Below, one piece after another: positions 9,650 to 20,934 of a DNA stretch of 64,000 bases. The translations under genes and the position numbers were made by a program. The number at the start of each line of letters is the position of its first letter. The stretch's first letter is position 1. Source of the stretch: Willaertia magna (Eukaryota > Heterolobosea > Eutetramitea > Acrasida > Naegleriidae); assembly GCA_902984215.1 (NCBI GenBank), contig CADWAF010000257.1, forward strand, positions 1-64,000, read 5' to 3'. A model generated the notes under the pieces. It did no database searches and was not told the origin of the DNA. It worked only from the letters and a program-made list of their open reading frames with translations.

Positions 9650-12600
9650 ATGTTACAAGACGGGCCTACCATTCAACAAACAGAAGAACAAGTAGATAAT
9701 GGTAAGAAACGTAAAGTAGAGGATGAAGCCCAACAACAAGATGATGTAGTTCCAACAATAGAAGATATCAATGTTAACAATTATGTTAAACATAGAGAAT
9801 ATTACGAAAAATCTCGTTTAAATAGATTATTAAAGATCAAAGCGGAAAAAGAAAAGTTAGAATTACAAAAGAAAGAATTAGATGTATTAGAAAAGTATTT
9901 AAAAAATCAACCTGAAACCGAATCAGAAGCGGTTACTGAACCGATTGAACCAATTGTCGTTGAATCCCCAACTCCTGAAGAAAAACAAGAAACGGAAGAT
10001 GAAGAAAAGTATATAGTAGTCGACGAAGAAGATGATCTAATGATGATGGCAGCACAACCTCCAAAGAAAAAGAAGACAATCTCTAGTACAGTCGTTTTAA
10101 ATGAATTAGTTAAACAACAGGATCAAGAAAATATTATAAAAATTAATGTTGGCGGAAAAGTTTTTCAAACGACAACAGTTACATTACAAAAGAGAGAAAA
10201 TTTCTTTAAAACAATGTTAAATTCTGATTTTCACATTGATAGAGATGAAAATGGCGCAATTTTAATTAGTGACAGAAACCCAGATTATTTCCCAATTATT
10301 TTAGAACATTTAAGAACTGGAAGTACTACCATGATTGGTATACCAGAAGAAGAAAACATTGACACTTTAAATAAGTTAAATGAATTGTTGGATGAATCAG
10401 ATTTCTTTGGTTTAAGTAAATTAAGTAATAGATTAAAAACTTTAATAACAGATTTAGAAAATAATTTAAAGAATAATGGTTTATTATTAGTATCAAATAC
10501 TCAAAATGAAGAGTCATCTAGTAATAAAGATGAACAAATAAATAATAAAATGGTAACAGTAAATCCTGAACAAAATGATTTAGATTGGATTCAAAACTTT
10601 ATAGAACTAACTTTAAATGAAAAAGAAAAAAGTGATATTTATTTAAATGATTTAGAAAACGAAGTGTTAAAAACCAAATTAGATTTGGAACAAAAGGAAC
10701 AAGAAATACTTTTTATTTTAAGTAATGAAAAGAATATAGGTAGAACAGTTGTTTTTAATGTTAGTGGAGTAAAACATTCTATTCCAATCAGTAAGATTGT
10801 TGCTCATGAAGAATGTATTTTGAATACTTTGTTAAAAAAGGTTAATTTACAACAAACAAATGGTGAGATATTTATTGACAGAGACCCAGAAATATTTGGA
10901 TATATTATTACCTTTTTATTAACATCAAATTGTGATCATTTTCCAACTCAAATTTATAAGAGAAGACAAATCTATAGAGAAGCAAAAATATTAAAATTAA
11001 ATAGCTTATTAGATTTCTTTAATCCAACTAGATATCCAATCGAAACTATTGGTACAGAAAGTAGAAGAATGAAAGAAGAAGAGGATATGTTAAGACACTT
11101 ATTTGCTACTGATCGTTCTAATCCTTTATTAAATGATCCTTATTTACATTTAATACATGTATTTGAAAATGAAAAAACAAGAGAATCATTTAAAAGAGAT
11201 GAGTTCAGTAATAATATTGAAGTTGGTCAACCTGCTATTCCATTATTATTTGACTTTGAAGACCCAATGGAAGCCAAAGAATTAACAGAAAAATCTGGAA
11301 TTACAAAGCCATCAATACCAATAATTTGTAGTTCTAGAAGCGATTTTATTACTCAATTCAATGCATTTACTTTTGGTATTTTCAAAGATGTTGATTGGAG
11401 TAATTTATTCTGTGCAGGGGGTTCAGTATTAGCGTCTGCCTTACATGTTAAAGAATCTGATTTGAAAGATTGCACATCTGAAAGGGAGTCTATATATTAT
11501 AATTATAGAATGAGGAAAAGAATGTTTATGAGAAATCAAATGGTAGAGGAGGATACTGACGAAGATATGGAGGATGTAGAAGCTTGGGATGAATTGGATG
11601 ATGCTTTAGAAGAAGAAGAGGAAGCAGAAGAAGAAGAACGTGAAGAAGGTTATTTCACAGATAGTAGTGATGATAGTAATAATTTTTATCAACAACCTTT
11701 TGGTTCTATTGGTGGTATGTTTGGAGTAAAACAAAAGAAGGATCCTGAACCAGAATTAACAAAAGACCAACAACTTGCTTTTTATTACATGAATAGCTAC
11801 TGGAGAAAATCTGATATTGACCTTTTCTTATATGCTTGTAGTGAAAAAGAAGCAGAAGAAAAGATTCAATATTTATTTACTACATTTAAAAACAATCTTA
11901 ACTCCACAACACAACAATATTATTCTAATAATTTTGAAAAAGAGAAATCAATCAACAATTATTACTCATACAGACGTAGAATGGCTATGAATAGAATGGA
12001 AGAAGAAAAGAAGAAGAGTGAGGATGATGATATATTGGTTATTCGTACGGGTAATAGTGTCACGTTTTACTTCCAATACCCTATTCGCCCAGTGCAAGTT
12101 GTATTAAGAATTTACAAAAGTCCTTCTGAAATATTAATGGGCTTTGATTGTGACTCTGTTTGCTTTGGTTTTGATGGTAATCAATTATTATGTTTACCAA
12201 GAGCAAGAAGAGCATTGAAATATAGAATAAATTTAGTAGATCCTGATCGTCAATCAACTACCTATGAATTACGTTTATTGAAATATGCCAAGAGAGGATT
12301 TAGAGTTGCAGTACCAGGTTATGACCCAAAGAAAGTTAAGAATACTTTACTTATGGGTAGTGAAAATATAAGACAAACTAAATATACGTATTATAGAGGT
12401 GCTTTAGGGTATGCCTCTTTAACAAATATGTCTGGGTTAGCTAGACTTCTTCTCTTTAGACAAGCAATGAAAGTTTTATATAAAACAAAGATATTCGCAG
12501 CAATTGGCGGTAAGAAAAGTATTTCTAAAACTATTACTTCTATTGAAAAGATGAAGAACCCAAAGAAGGATTATATTGAGTTGAAAATTCCTTATTCCTC

Positions 12601-13318
12601 TTTTTATACACCTAGGGTTAATTATAATAACATTGACAGGGTAGTGAAATTCTTTTTGGATGAATTACAACATAAGCCATTCTTTATTTATAAGTTAAAT
12701 GATGTCCAATCAGTATTACATGTCCCTGATAAGGATAATGATTCAACACTGAAGAATGATGTAGAGTGGATAACCATTGAACCAGGTAGACAATATGTTG
12801 GAAGTTTCAATCCTACAACAAACAACTTTTACAAAGATGCCTATAACAAAACAGTTAAACCTAAGCCTTATCAACATCAAGTTGTTGAGATACCAAAGAA
12901 ATATGTGAAATATGCTTGGAAGTGGGATTCAGGTAAATCTGGTTTCCTTAATTATAAGGATGATGTTTCCATGGAAATTGAAAAAGCCTATCGTTTATTT
13001 AAGAAGAACCATTCCCCTACAACAGTGGATGTTTCTGATCAACACTACATAGATTTTGGTTCAATGAAGCAAGTCAACAAGACTGACCACAAGCGTACAA
13101 GAAGAGTGCAAAGAGAAAAACTTAGGACCACCTTAAAAGTTAAACGAGGCAACAAACTTTATGATGCTCCACAACAACAACAACAACTGCCATTTGCCTT
13201 TGGTCTAGGAGCAACGCCTTTTGGATTTGGTGGGGGTTTGATAACAACTGCTGCTGTCAAACGCAAGACAATTGAAGAGGATGAAGATGACGAATATTAT
13301 GAAGATTCCATGGAATAA
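9650..13318 (+). CDS. Large protein with two BTB/T1 domains and a nucleotidyltransferase-like core
   Basis: 1222 aa, intronless. Residues 1-160 are charged and disordered, with a basic PPKKKKTI patch. BTB/T1 domain 1 is at about 163-260 (INVGGKVFQTTTVTL...DRNPDYFPIILEHLR); a more diverged domain 2 is at about 365-450 (VFNVSGVKHSIPIS...DRDPEIFGYIITFL). The central part has CAGGSVLASAL at about 587 and SDIDLFLYA at about 720, the G-G-S and D-x-D signature of a polymerase-beta-fold nucleotidyltransferase. About 130 mostly acidic residues are inserted between these motifs. Then comes the partner segment YPIRPVQVVLRIYKSPSEIL / GFDCDSVCFGFDG. The C-terminus is Gln- and acid-rich. BTB/T1 domains commonly recruit cullin-3 or oligomerise. 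The combination is read directly; enzymatic activity is unproven. Confidence 0.85.
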   Translation: MLQDGPTIQQTEEQVDNGKKRKVEDEAQQQDDVVPTIEDINVNNYVKHREYYEKSRLNRLLKIKAEKEKLELQKKELDVLEKYLKNQPETESEAVTEPIEPIVVESPTPEEKQETEDEEKYIVVDEEDDLMMMAAQPPKKKKTISSTVVLNELVKQQDQENIIKINVGGKVFQTTTVTLQKRENFFKTMLNSDFHIDRDENGAILISDRNPDYFPIILEHLRTGSTTMIGIPEEENIDTLNKLNELLDESDFFGLSKLSNRLKTLITDLENNLKNNGLLLVSNTQNEESSSNKDEQINNKMVTVNPEQNDLDWIQNFIELTLNEKEKSDIYLNDLENEVLKTKLDLEQKEQEILFILSNEKNIGRTVVFNVSGVKHSIPISKIVAHEECILNTLLKKVNLQQTNGEIFIDRDPEIFGYIITFLLTSNCDHFPTQIYKRRQIYREAKILKLNSLLDFFNPTRYPIETIGTESRRMKEEEDMLRHLFATDRSNPLLNDPYLHLIHVFENEKTRESFKRDEFSNNIEVGQPAIPLLFDFEDPMEAKELTEKSGITKPSIPIICSSRSDFITQFNAFTFGIFKDVDWSNLFCAGGSVLASALHVKESDLKDCTSERESIYYNYRMRKRMFMRNQMVEEDTDEDMEDVEAWDELDDALEEEEEAEEEEREEGYFTDSSDDSNNFYQQPFGSIGGMFGVKQKKDPEPELTKDQQLAFYYMNSYWRKSDIDLFLYACSEKEAEEKIQYLFTTFKNNLNSTTQQYYSNNFEKEKSINNYYSYRRRMAMNRMEEEKKKSEDDDILVIRTGNSVTFYFQYPIRPVQVVLRIYKSPSEILMGFDCDSVCFGFDGNQLLCLPRARRALKYRINLVDPDRQSTTYELRLLKYAKRGFRVAVPGYDPKKVKNTLLMGSENIRQTKYTYYRGALGYASLTNMSGLARLLLFRQAMKVLYKTKIFAAIGGKKSISKTITSIEKMKNPKKDYIELKIPYSSFYTPRVNYNNIDRVVKFFLDELQHKPFFIYKLNDVQSVLHVPDKDNDSTLKNDVEWITIEPGRQYVGSFNPTTNNFYKDAYNKTVKPKPYQHQVVEIPKKYVKYAWKWDSGKSGFLNYKDDVSMEIEKAYRLFKKNHSPTTVDVSDQHYIDFGSMKQVNKTDHKRTRRVQREKLRTTLKVKRGNKLYDAPQQQQQLPFAFGLGATPFGFGGGLITTAAVKRKTIEEDEDDEYYEDSME

Positions 13319-13345
13319 TTAATCCAAAGTTTATTCCTAGTCAAC

Positions 13346-14793
13346 TCAAATAAATAAATCTGTTACTCCTTCCCCTGAATCCATTTCAAACATAAAATCA
13401 TTAGTATCTTGCTTATTTGAGGTTGAGTTATCCTCAAAATATTGTTCATTGTTAATCAGCGAGGCTTGGGTGGCATGACTTGAAGATGTTAGAGGACCAA
13501 CTTGCTGAGTTTGTTGTGTGCTTTCATCTTTTTCTATTAAATAAACCTCTATTGGTTCAGATGGGGATTTTAAGAATATTTGATATCTTCTCTTTCCCGT
13601 TTCCATTCCTTCGTCTGGATCTGGAACTGTTAAAGTTGTTCCAGAAGGAGCTTTTATAGCAATTACTGTTCTATTCTTTAAGGAGGGTATCTCCAATACA
13701 TCATCATATGATACAAAAGCAAGTCTTCTATTTTGTTCATTCTCATTTACAAGTCTCAAAGTTTCTTGTCCTTCATATATCGACAAATCCATTTGCCTTT
13801 CTTGCATTTCTAAGTGAGCAACCTCAGTTTGTAGTCTTCTTACTTCTTCACAATTCTCAGGTGCATTCACAGCAATACCCGTACCTAACCATTGAATATT
13901 ATTCTTTGATTTCTTTTCAATTAAACCTATACCTTCTAATACATTAGTAATATCATATATTCTTCTTTTCTGTACAGAAAGTGTTTCAGCAGCATGATTT
14001 AAATCTAAAACACCATCTTTTGCCTCTGCAATTAAATGTATAAATTTTCTTGTTAATAATCTTAATGAACTATCATCCCTACAATTTTTAGATCCTTTCT
14101 TAGCCTCTTTAGCTGCAGTACTTGCACTTGTTTTACGTTTCTTTCCTCCACTTGTCGTAGTATTAGTTGTTTGAGATTCCTCTTCTGTATTTTGGGGTTG
14201 TAATGTTTGAGTCGGTGTTTGTAAGAGAATGGAAGAAGAAGAGGAACTTGCAGATGTTAGAGAAATAGCAGAAACCATGGATTGATATGATCTCTTACTT
14301 GGGTTGTAATCAAACCCATCTTCATTATGCCCTTGAAGTAAGGAAGCAGGAGAAGCCGCAACAGAGGAAAGGGTTGGTGGAGGTGCTACTAAAGGAGGAG
14401 GAAACATTGAATCTGTAGCAGCATTGTTATGTACTACTACACTACTTATATCATTTCCTGTTTGATTATTATTAGGCTTAAGTAAACCCGATGTATAACC
14501 TTCATTATCATCTTTTATCATACTGGAGAGTAGGCCTATAACAAGTTAATATGATCCCGTATTATTGTTTCGAACTACTTACCATCCGCATGTAAATCCT
14601 TATATTCTACATTAGTTTCTATAGGAGATGATGATGATATTGTTTCTTGTTGAGTAATATTTGCGGTAGCTTGGTGTTGTTGATGGTTGCTCCCAAGAAC
14701 AGGTTTTTTGGAGGGAAGTATTTGTTGCTGTTCATTTTCAGCGCCAAATTGTTGTTCCGTTAGATAGACTTTGCCTCCATTTTCCGTTGACAT
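13346..14793 (-). CDS. E2F-family transcription factor with Rb-binding-type C-terminus, two exons
   Basis: Exons 14793..14583 and 14535..13346 with a 47-bp GTAAGT intron give 466 aa. A Ser/Thr/Gln-rich N-terminal third precedes the winged-helix DNA-binding domain. That domain has [11 protein letters not shown]...[11 protein letters not shown] and the diagnostic [13 protein letters not shown] with [13 protein letters not shown]. Next is the coiled coil/marked-box dimerisation region ([14 protein letters not shown] through [11 protein letters not shown]...[17 protein letters not shown]). The last residues, [15 protein letters not shown], resemble the animal pocket-protein-binding motif ending in GEGxxDLF. 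It should therefore act with a DP partner and be restrained by an Rb homologue in cell-cycle control. The 3' end converges on the BTB/nucleotidyltransferase gene with a 27-bp gap. Confidence 0.93.
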
Positions 14794-14896
14794 TTTTTTT
14801 TATGGGAGAGGCAACCCTCCAAAATTATTGGGACAAATACAAAAAATAAAAAATATTAAATATTTTTTATATTAAATATTAACAAAAGTCTAATAT

Positions 14897-16324
14897 TTAC
14901 AAAAACTCTAAATAAATAGGGGTGCCAGTTTTTGATAGATTAACTTCTAATGTTGATTTGTTTGTATTATCACCATTTGAATAGTATAAATCATATCCAG
15001 TAAGATTAGAACCATCAATAATTATGCTTTTCATTCTTTCTTCGCTTGGCATAGTTGTATTTATTTCTGTTGTTGACAATAAAGAAGAATCATTATTAAT
15101 ATTCCAATCGATTAATGGATCACTTTTAATTTCTTGTCTAAAATATTCATATTGATTTAATAATTCAAAATTATTATTTAAATCATAAATACAAATTGTA
15201 ACTTTTGGATTATATGATTTAAATATTGCAATTAAATAATTTGGTTTTTTAAATGAAATATAAATTAAATCTGTACGCATTGAACTACTAATAAAAAAAG
15301 ATGTTGTAATTGGATTTGGTGAAAAATTAGATATTTTAAAACTTGGTGAATTGCTGTTATTATTTTGTAATAATTTTTTAGCATAAACTTGATCTGAATT
15401 TTTATAAATTTGGTAATAATAAATATTTTCTTGTTGTTGATATCCAATAAATAAACTTCCATCTTTTAATTTTATTGAAAAATTTTGTTTTAATTTTAAA
15501 ATATCTTTTGTAAATTCTTTAAAATTATTTTCAAAAATATTTTTATTTTCCAATATTAATTCTAAATTACCATAATTTTTAACAAAAGATAAAATTGTTT
15601 TTCCATTTTCTAAAACTAAAAATCTCCAAATTATTATCGTTTTGTAATCAAATATTGTAACGAGAAAACTTTCCATTAAAATAAAATCATAGTTTTCTAA
15701 CGTTTCATAAATTTCTTCTGCAAAATCAGAATCTAATACAAACATATTTGTAATACAAGCATCTACAGTTTGTAATAAATTACTTTGTACAACAAGAGCA
15801 CCAGTTGTAAAATCGTAAATTCTAATAACACCCTTTTTATCTCCCGTTGCTAAATATAAATTACCAATTTTTACAAAACTATTAAAACGATAACCATTTT
15901 CTTTTTCTTCATTAGATAATTTTATTGTACCTAAAGTTCTTCCATTAAAAAGTGTACGAATTGTAAATTTATCTGAATAACCAATGAGTACTTTTTCTGT
16001 TTCTAAAAGTAATGGAAAATATTGAAATAAAGAATGAATATTATAAAATTTAATGTCTTGTGATAATAATGATTTTTCTTCTTCTGTTAAATTTGATAAA
16101 ATTGAGCCAATGTGATATCCACGTAAATGATTTAAAATAATTGAAAAATTCTTTGGGTCTCTATCGATAAAGTATTCATTATTATTGTCTGTGGCATTAT
16201 CTACATTCTCGGAGTGACTTAGAAAATTAAATAATCCTTCGAAATAGGTACCCTTTTCACAAAGTAAAGTTTCTTTACTTGTCACAAACTTCTTTCCTCC
16301 AACATTTAATGTAATTACAGACAT
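14897..16324 (-). CDS. BTB/T1 (KCTD-type) protein with beta-propeller-like C-terminus
   Basis: 475 aa, single exon. N-terminal BTB/T1 domain: ITLNVGGKKFVTSKETL and FIDRDPKNFSIILNHLRGY at residues about 3-70. The rest contains repeated strand-turn units such as SFVKIGNLYLATGDKKGVIRIYDF and KTIIIWRFLVL, consistent with a WD-type propeller as in KCTD3/SHKBP1. The central part is Asn-rich and diverged. KCTD proteins with propellers are commonly cullin-3 adaptors or channel-binding proteins; no specific partner can be inferred. The coding region is strongly AT-biased compared with the USP gene next to it. Confidence 0.82.
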   Translation of the reverse strand: MSVITLNVGGKKFVTSKETLLCEKGTYFEGLFNFLSHSENVDNATDNNNEYFIDRDPKNFSIILNHLRGYHIGSILSNLTEEEKSLLSQDIKFYNIHSLFQYFPLLLETEKVLIGYSDKFTIRTLFNGRTLGTIKLSNEEKENGYRFNSFVKIGNLYLATGDKKGVIRIYDFTTGALVVQSNLLQTVDACITNMFVLDSDFAEEIYETLENYDFILMESFLVTIFDYKTIIIWRFLVLENGKTILSFVKNYGNLELILENKNIFENNFKEFTKDILKLKQNFSIKLKDGSLFIGYQQQENIYYYQIYKNSDQVYAKKLLQNNNSNSPSFKISNFSPNPITTSFFISSSMRTDLIYISFKKPNYLIAIFKSYNPKVTICIYDLNNNFELLNQYEYFRQEIKSDPLIDWNINNDSSLLSTTEINTTMPSEERMKSIIIDGSNLTGYDLYYSNGDNTNKSTLEVNLSKTGTPIYLEFL

Positions 16325-16374
16325 TTTTATTTGTTGAAAAACAGTTCACTAATGATTGTTACAATTTATAATGT

Positions 16375-19300
16375 TTATTGTTCTTCATCATAAGGAGCAG
16401 AACAGTTTGCTAATTTCTTACGTACATAGAATAAAACATAGTTAGATGAAGATTTGATATTTTCAACACTGCTAACTTCACCTGCACGACTGTCATCGAA
16501 TTTATACCACTTTCCATCCAAATGATTACGAGCAACTGCTGTGTAGTGACCACCACCAAGACCACCATAATGATCAGATATTGCAAACAAGTCATAATTT
16601 AAATCTTTATGATCTTCTGGATCTTTTGACTGAACATAAGGCTCTAAATCAAAGTTTTGAAGTGGATAATCAATAAAACGATCTATCTTATCTCTGGTAT
16701 AAGCATTAAATTGGAATCTCTTAAGGTGAACAACTAAAATATCAGGTGATTTCCATATTTCAACTTTCTTAGTTGCTTGAACGTGATCTTTACAATTTGG
16801 ACAATACCAAGTATCATTTGCACTTAATTTTTCAGTAGTAGTGAATAATTCTAAGCATTGAGTAATATGGCAATAATCACTTTCCTTTGTTAATTTTTGT
16901 TGTACAGATGGATGTTCTTTTAATGATCTCATAGTTTGATAATCTAAAAGTTTTTCTTCAATGTTGTGTGGAATATACATAAACATTGATTTCTTTTCTG
17001 CTTTTGAACTACTGTATCTACTTTCTGGAGGTTGAACCAACTCATCATTGCAAGGTATTGCTCCATCAAGTGTAGTTTCATCAAATTCATTTCTAAGACT
17101 TGATTCTGATTCGTATTTTAAGTAGAATAAAATTAATGGACTATCTTCATCTTCTTCATTTTCTTCTTGGTCTTCATCGTCAGTTGATTGTCTTCTTAGT
17201 CTAAGAGCTTGAAGAATCTTTTTACGTTTTAATAAATTACTTTCTGTTGGCATAAAGTCCATTAATGTTAAATTATGATTAACCATAATATGTTCAAGAT
17301 CATTCATAAAGTTCTTTGAGAAATAACGTCTCATATAATTAAAACAATATTCATATAAATCTGCATTTGTTGGTTTTGGAATTGTTTCTACTGGAACTGC
17401 ATTTGAAGTTGTTGGTTCTTCAACCTTATTATCATCTTCCATTGCTTCTGATGGAGAAATTGGTCCAGCTTGTTGTTTTTCTTCTTCATTCTTCTTTGGT
17501 TGTTGATAAATGCTGCCCAATGGAATAACGAAAGGAGCACCAATTGTTTGGAATCTAAGACTATTATATTGTACTTTTGCAGTTGAAAGTTTAACTGAAA
17601 TGAATGGTAATTGATTATTTGGAGAAGTATAAGAACCATATCCATAACTTCTATTTTGATAAAGGTGATGAACATTATAAGGTAATAAACAAAGTTTGTT
17701 AAAGGATTGACTTGTCAATGAAAATGAAGATTTAAGCACAGTTTCCTTTGGAGGAAGTATTTGTGCATGTAAAGTATCATTTTCCAAAATTCCAGAGATT
17801 GAATCATTATTTGAAAGATATTTGTAAACACGATTACTAAAAACTTCATAAATAATACATCTATCATGATCGGTTGTTGGATTAAATCCTAATTGTTCTA
17901 GAATTGAATCTCTTAATTCTGAAATGCTTCCTTGCTTACTAACTTTACATACAACTTTAACTGGAATATTACTTAATCTTTCATTTACCTTATTATTATC
18001 TTCTTCTTGTTCATCAAATGTTGTATTTAAAAAGACAATAACACTAATTAATCTACTTCTATCAATTGGTATTGGTAATGTTAAATACATGAATGGATCA
18101 AATGTTACAGAAACTTGTTCACATTTTGGGCAAACTAATGTAGATTTTAACTGTCCTTGGAATTTATCAACAATAATTGAATTATTTCTTTTTTTATGTA
18201 CTTCCCATGATTCTTTAGCAACAACATCTTCATCTCTTCCTTTAGTTTCAACTTGTTGAGTTAAAGGTTTATCAGTAATTCTATTTAAATCTTCATGAAG
18301 ACCATCTAATAAGAAAGATATTAATTCTTGAGAATCTTGTTGTTGATATCCAGCAAATTGTGGTGCATATCTTCCAATTACTTGTTTAAACTCAACTGGT
18401 GATACATAATTATTCTCTCCTGACCACATTTCTTTCATTAAGTTACCAAAAGCAATTGCAATCTTACCACCCATACCTAATGGATTTTTAACATTAATTT
18501 CCTTTTGAAAGAAATCATTAATAAAATAGTCATGGAATATTGGTGAATGTGTTAAACATTGTAAACCACTGTTCATAAAACAAGTATTACCTAAATTACT
18601 TAAACCACATACACCAGGAGTATAACAACGAATACTAGATTTAGGTTTTGATTTTTCTGATTTACCACTTAATGTAATTGAATTACTTGATTGATTTCTC
18701 ATTGTTGAAACACTTGTTTGTTGTGAACTTGTATCTATTGACCAATTAGGTCCAGCTTCAATAATAAACTTTTGTCCAACGCGACGTTCTAAAACATTTT
18801 CTAAAGTTAATTGCGCTGTTTCTTCCGTAATTTTAACTTCTTCGTATGGACTATCGTAAGCTGTTTTCCATAATTTACATTCTTTATTTTCAACTGAGAA
18901 ATGTCTTTTTACTTGTTCAAAAATTTCTTCAATAGTATCATTCTTTGAGAATTCAAAATCAATAAAGTCTAATGATGAAATATCGGATGATGTTAATAAT
19001 GCAATTGATATTTCAAATGGACGTAATTCTACTATATAGTTTTCTTTAGTTGAATCTCTTGAAGCCTTTATAGTATATCTACAAATCTCAGGACCTCCAG
19101 AAAACCTTTATATCCGTTAATAATTATTATTCATATTATTCATCCATTAGTATTATATGTTCATGTAGGATTCCGATAAGAGAAAATAATAAGCAAGCCT
19201 TGTTAGGGATGATGATCAACAAAAAATTACAACTTACCATTTAAATAACTTCTTCCATACTTCACTAGGGATCAGTTCGTAATCTTCTCTTTCCTGGATG

Positions 19301-19644
19301 CTATCCTTTAAACGAATACTTTGATCATTTATATCTCTTTCTTGTAAAATTGGATTATTATCAATAGGACCTGGACTTTCATCAGTCTCCCCATAATCTT
19401 GGAAGGATCTAAACCATTTGGCGTCAATAACATACCAAACTTCATCTTTCTTTGGGGTAGGATGATTATTCAATAAATTATTAATAAATTGAACTTTTTC
19501 TTTTGGTGTTTGAGGTTCTACAGAAGAAGAGTTAGATGATGAATCATCAACGGTCATATTATCACCATTATCTTGTGGATTGTTAGTAACAGTGGTGTTT
19601 TCTACTGTTGCTTCTCCCATAACTTCATCTTCTTTGTTGGCCAT
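16375..19644 (-). CDS. Ubiquitin-specific protease, USP4/11/15 type (DUSP-UBL-USP), two exons
   Basis: Exons 19644..19238 and 19105..16375 join across a 132-bp GTAAGT...AAG intron to 1045 aa. The exon 1 product carries the DUSP domain ([15 protein letters not shown]...[11 protein letters not shown]...[13 protein letters not shown]). A ubiquitin-like domain follows at about 150-245. The catalytic domain starts with the Cys box [18 protein letters not shown] (Cys about 311), has [20 protein letters not shown], zinc-type CPKCEQ and CPNCK pairs, and ends with the His box [13 protein letters not shown] (His about 989) and WYKFDDSR. An insert of roughly 350 residues splits the catalytic domain, as in USP4/15. 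It is predicted to be an active cysteine deubiquitinase. Confidence 0.95.
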
Positions 19645-20327
19645 TTTTTTTAAGAGTTCTTGATGACTGAGATGCGTCTTTGGAATTATTTTGTAATCTT
19701 TTGGCCAATGCTAGCATACAGTGGTGAACAAGAACAGCAAATAGGTATTTTTCATTATGAGTTGTCTTTGTATGTCTGTAAGGGTGTGTTGCATGAAAAA
19801 AAGAGAACGTGGGTTTCACTTTCTTTGGTTCTACACTAGGTAATTTAGTTGTTTCTTACTAGCAAGACACAGTAGGAAGTTTAATTATAAATTCAATTCC
19901 GGACCTGAGTTCAATTTTTACGACAAATCTACAAATTGAAAATATGTGTTCAATAGATCAGAAAAACTTGCTCCAAATTTACATAATATTAATACTTATT
20001 CTCCAAATTGTTGGTCAACAATAGCTATTTTCGAATCCACAAAAACCTCTTGAATATTGAGGTGTGAATTCCAAAGAACCTTCAAAACAGCACCACAGCT
20101 ATAAACTTTTAAAAAAAAAGAACTAAACTTTAAGGACTTTCCAACTAATTGGGAACAAAAAAAATTAGTCACCTATCGCTAATTGTTTGTGCTCATTAAA
20201 GGCAAAACAAAAAATCATTACTTGTTCTTCTGTAACATTAGTGAAAGTAAAAATTCTTCTTTCTTTTCGTCACCACATTACTCCATTCCTTTGTCCATTC
20301 AATTTCAGTAAAATTCATTGAAAATAA
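19645..20327. other. Divergent intergenic region, about 680 bp
   Basis: It lies between the USP gene (leftward) and a small Asn-rich gene (rightward). It contains A-runs and a few C-rich patches but no convincing open frame, tRNA fold or repeat. Confidence 0.5.
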
Positions 20328-20612
20328 ATGTCTGAGTCAACAACAAAACGTTTCTTCTCTAAATTAAAGAATAAATTTGGGAAAAAGAGTGAAAGTACAG
20401 GTAATTTAGAAGAACTTAATAATAATACGAATAATAATAATACCGGTAATACATCCCCAACGATAAGTAATGAAATACAACAAAAACAACCTGTAACATC
20501 ACCTTCAACACCAAGAGCAGTACGTTCTAATAAATTTAATGAAAAATTAATGAAAAGGAAAACGGTAGCTTATGATAGGAACCAAGTGAATGCAGCATTA
20601 AATGAAAATTGA
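20328..20612 (+). CDS. Small basic Asn/Ser/Thr-rich protein, 94 aa
   Basis: Begins at ATG 20328 and ends in TGA. It has a basic amphipathic start (TKRFFSKLKNKFGKKSES), a central Asn/Thr tract and a basic C-terminal segment (RAVRSNKFNEKLMKRKTVAYDRNQ). No fold, signal peptide or family is recognised. Codon use and leader resemble neighbouring genes, so it is probably expressed, but short low-complexity frames can be spurious. Confidence 0.5.
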   Translation: MSESTTKRFFSKLKNKFGKKSESTGNLEELNNNTNNNNTGNTSPTISNEIQQKQPVTSPSTPRAVRSNKFNEKLMKRKTVAYDRNQVNAALNEN

Positions 20613-20934
20613 AAAGGTATCTCGCTCTGTCAAGAGAATTGATTGACAAGTGAAGTGCATCACTGCAGTAAGAGCCAATTTTCCAACTGTACAGTAGTGT
20701 ATCAAATAACAATAACTAATTTTAAATAAACAAATTTTTGAAGCAATATGGCACCATCAAAACTATAAATTAATATATTTTACAACCTATTTGAAATTTA
20801 ACAAAGATAGCTGTAAGCTGTACAATAAATTAAAATCTACAGCACCACAGGTTCGATTAAAATTTATCGCGTGGGGAGCTTTTTGGCAAAACAAACATTT
20901 GTTTCAATTTGAAGATTAAAAAAAAATTAGTGGA
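20613..20934. other. Intergenic region upstream of kinase-NHL gene
   Basis: About 320 bp. A GGTTCGATT near 20848 looks superficially like a tRNA B box, but the surrounding sequence does not fold as a tRNA. Nothing else is seen. Confidence 0.45.

Noticed and set aside
20840..20880. Possible tRNA gene (GGTTCGATT B-box-like word)
   Set aside because: The full B box consensus and matching acceptor, D and anticodon stems could not be drawn around it.
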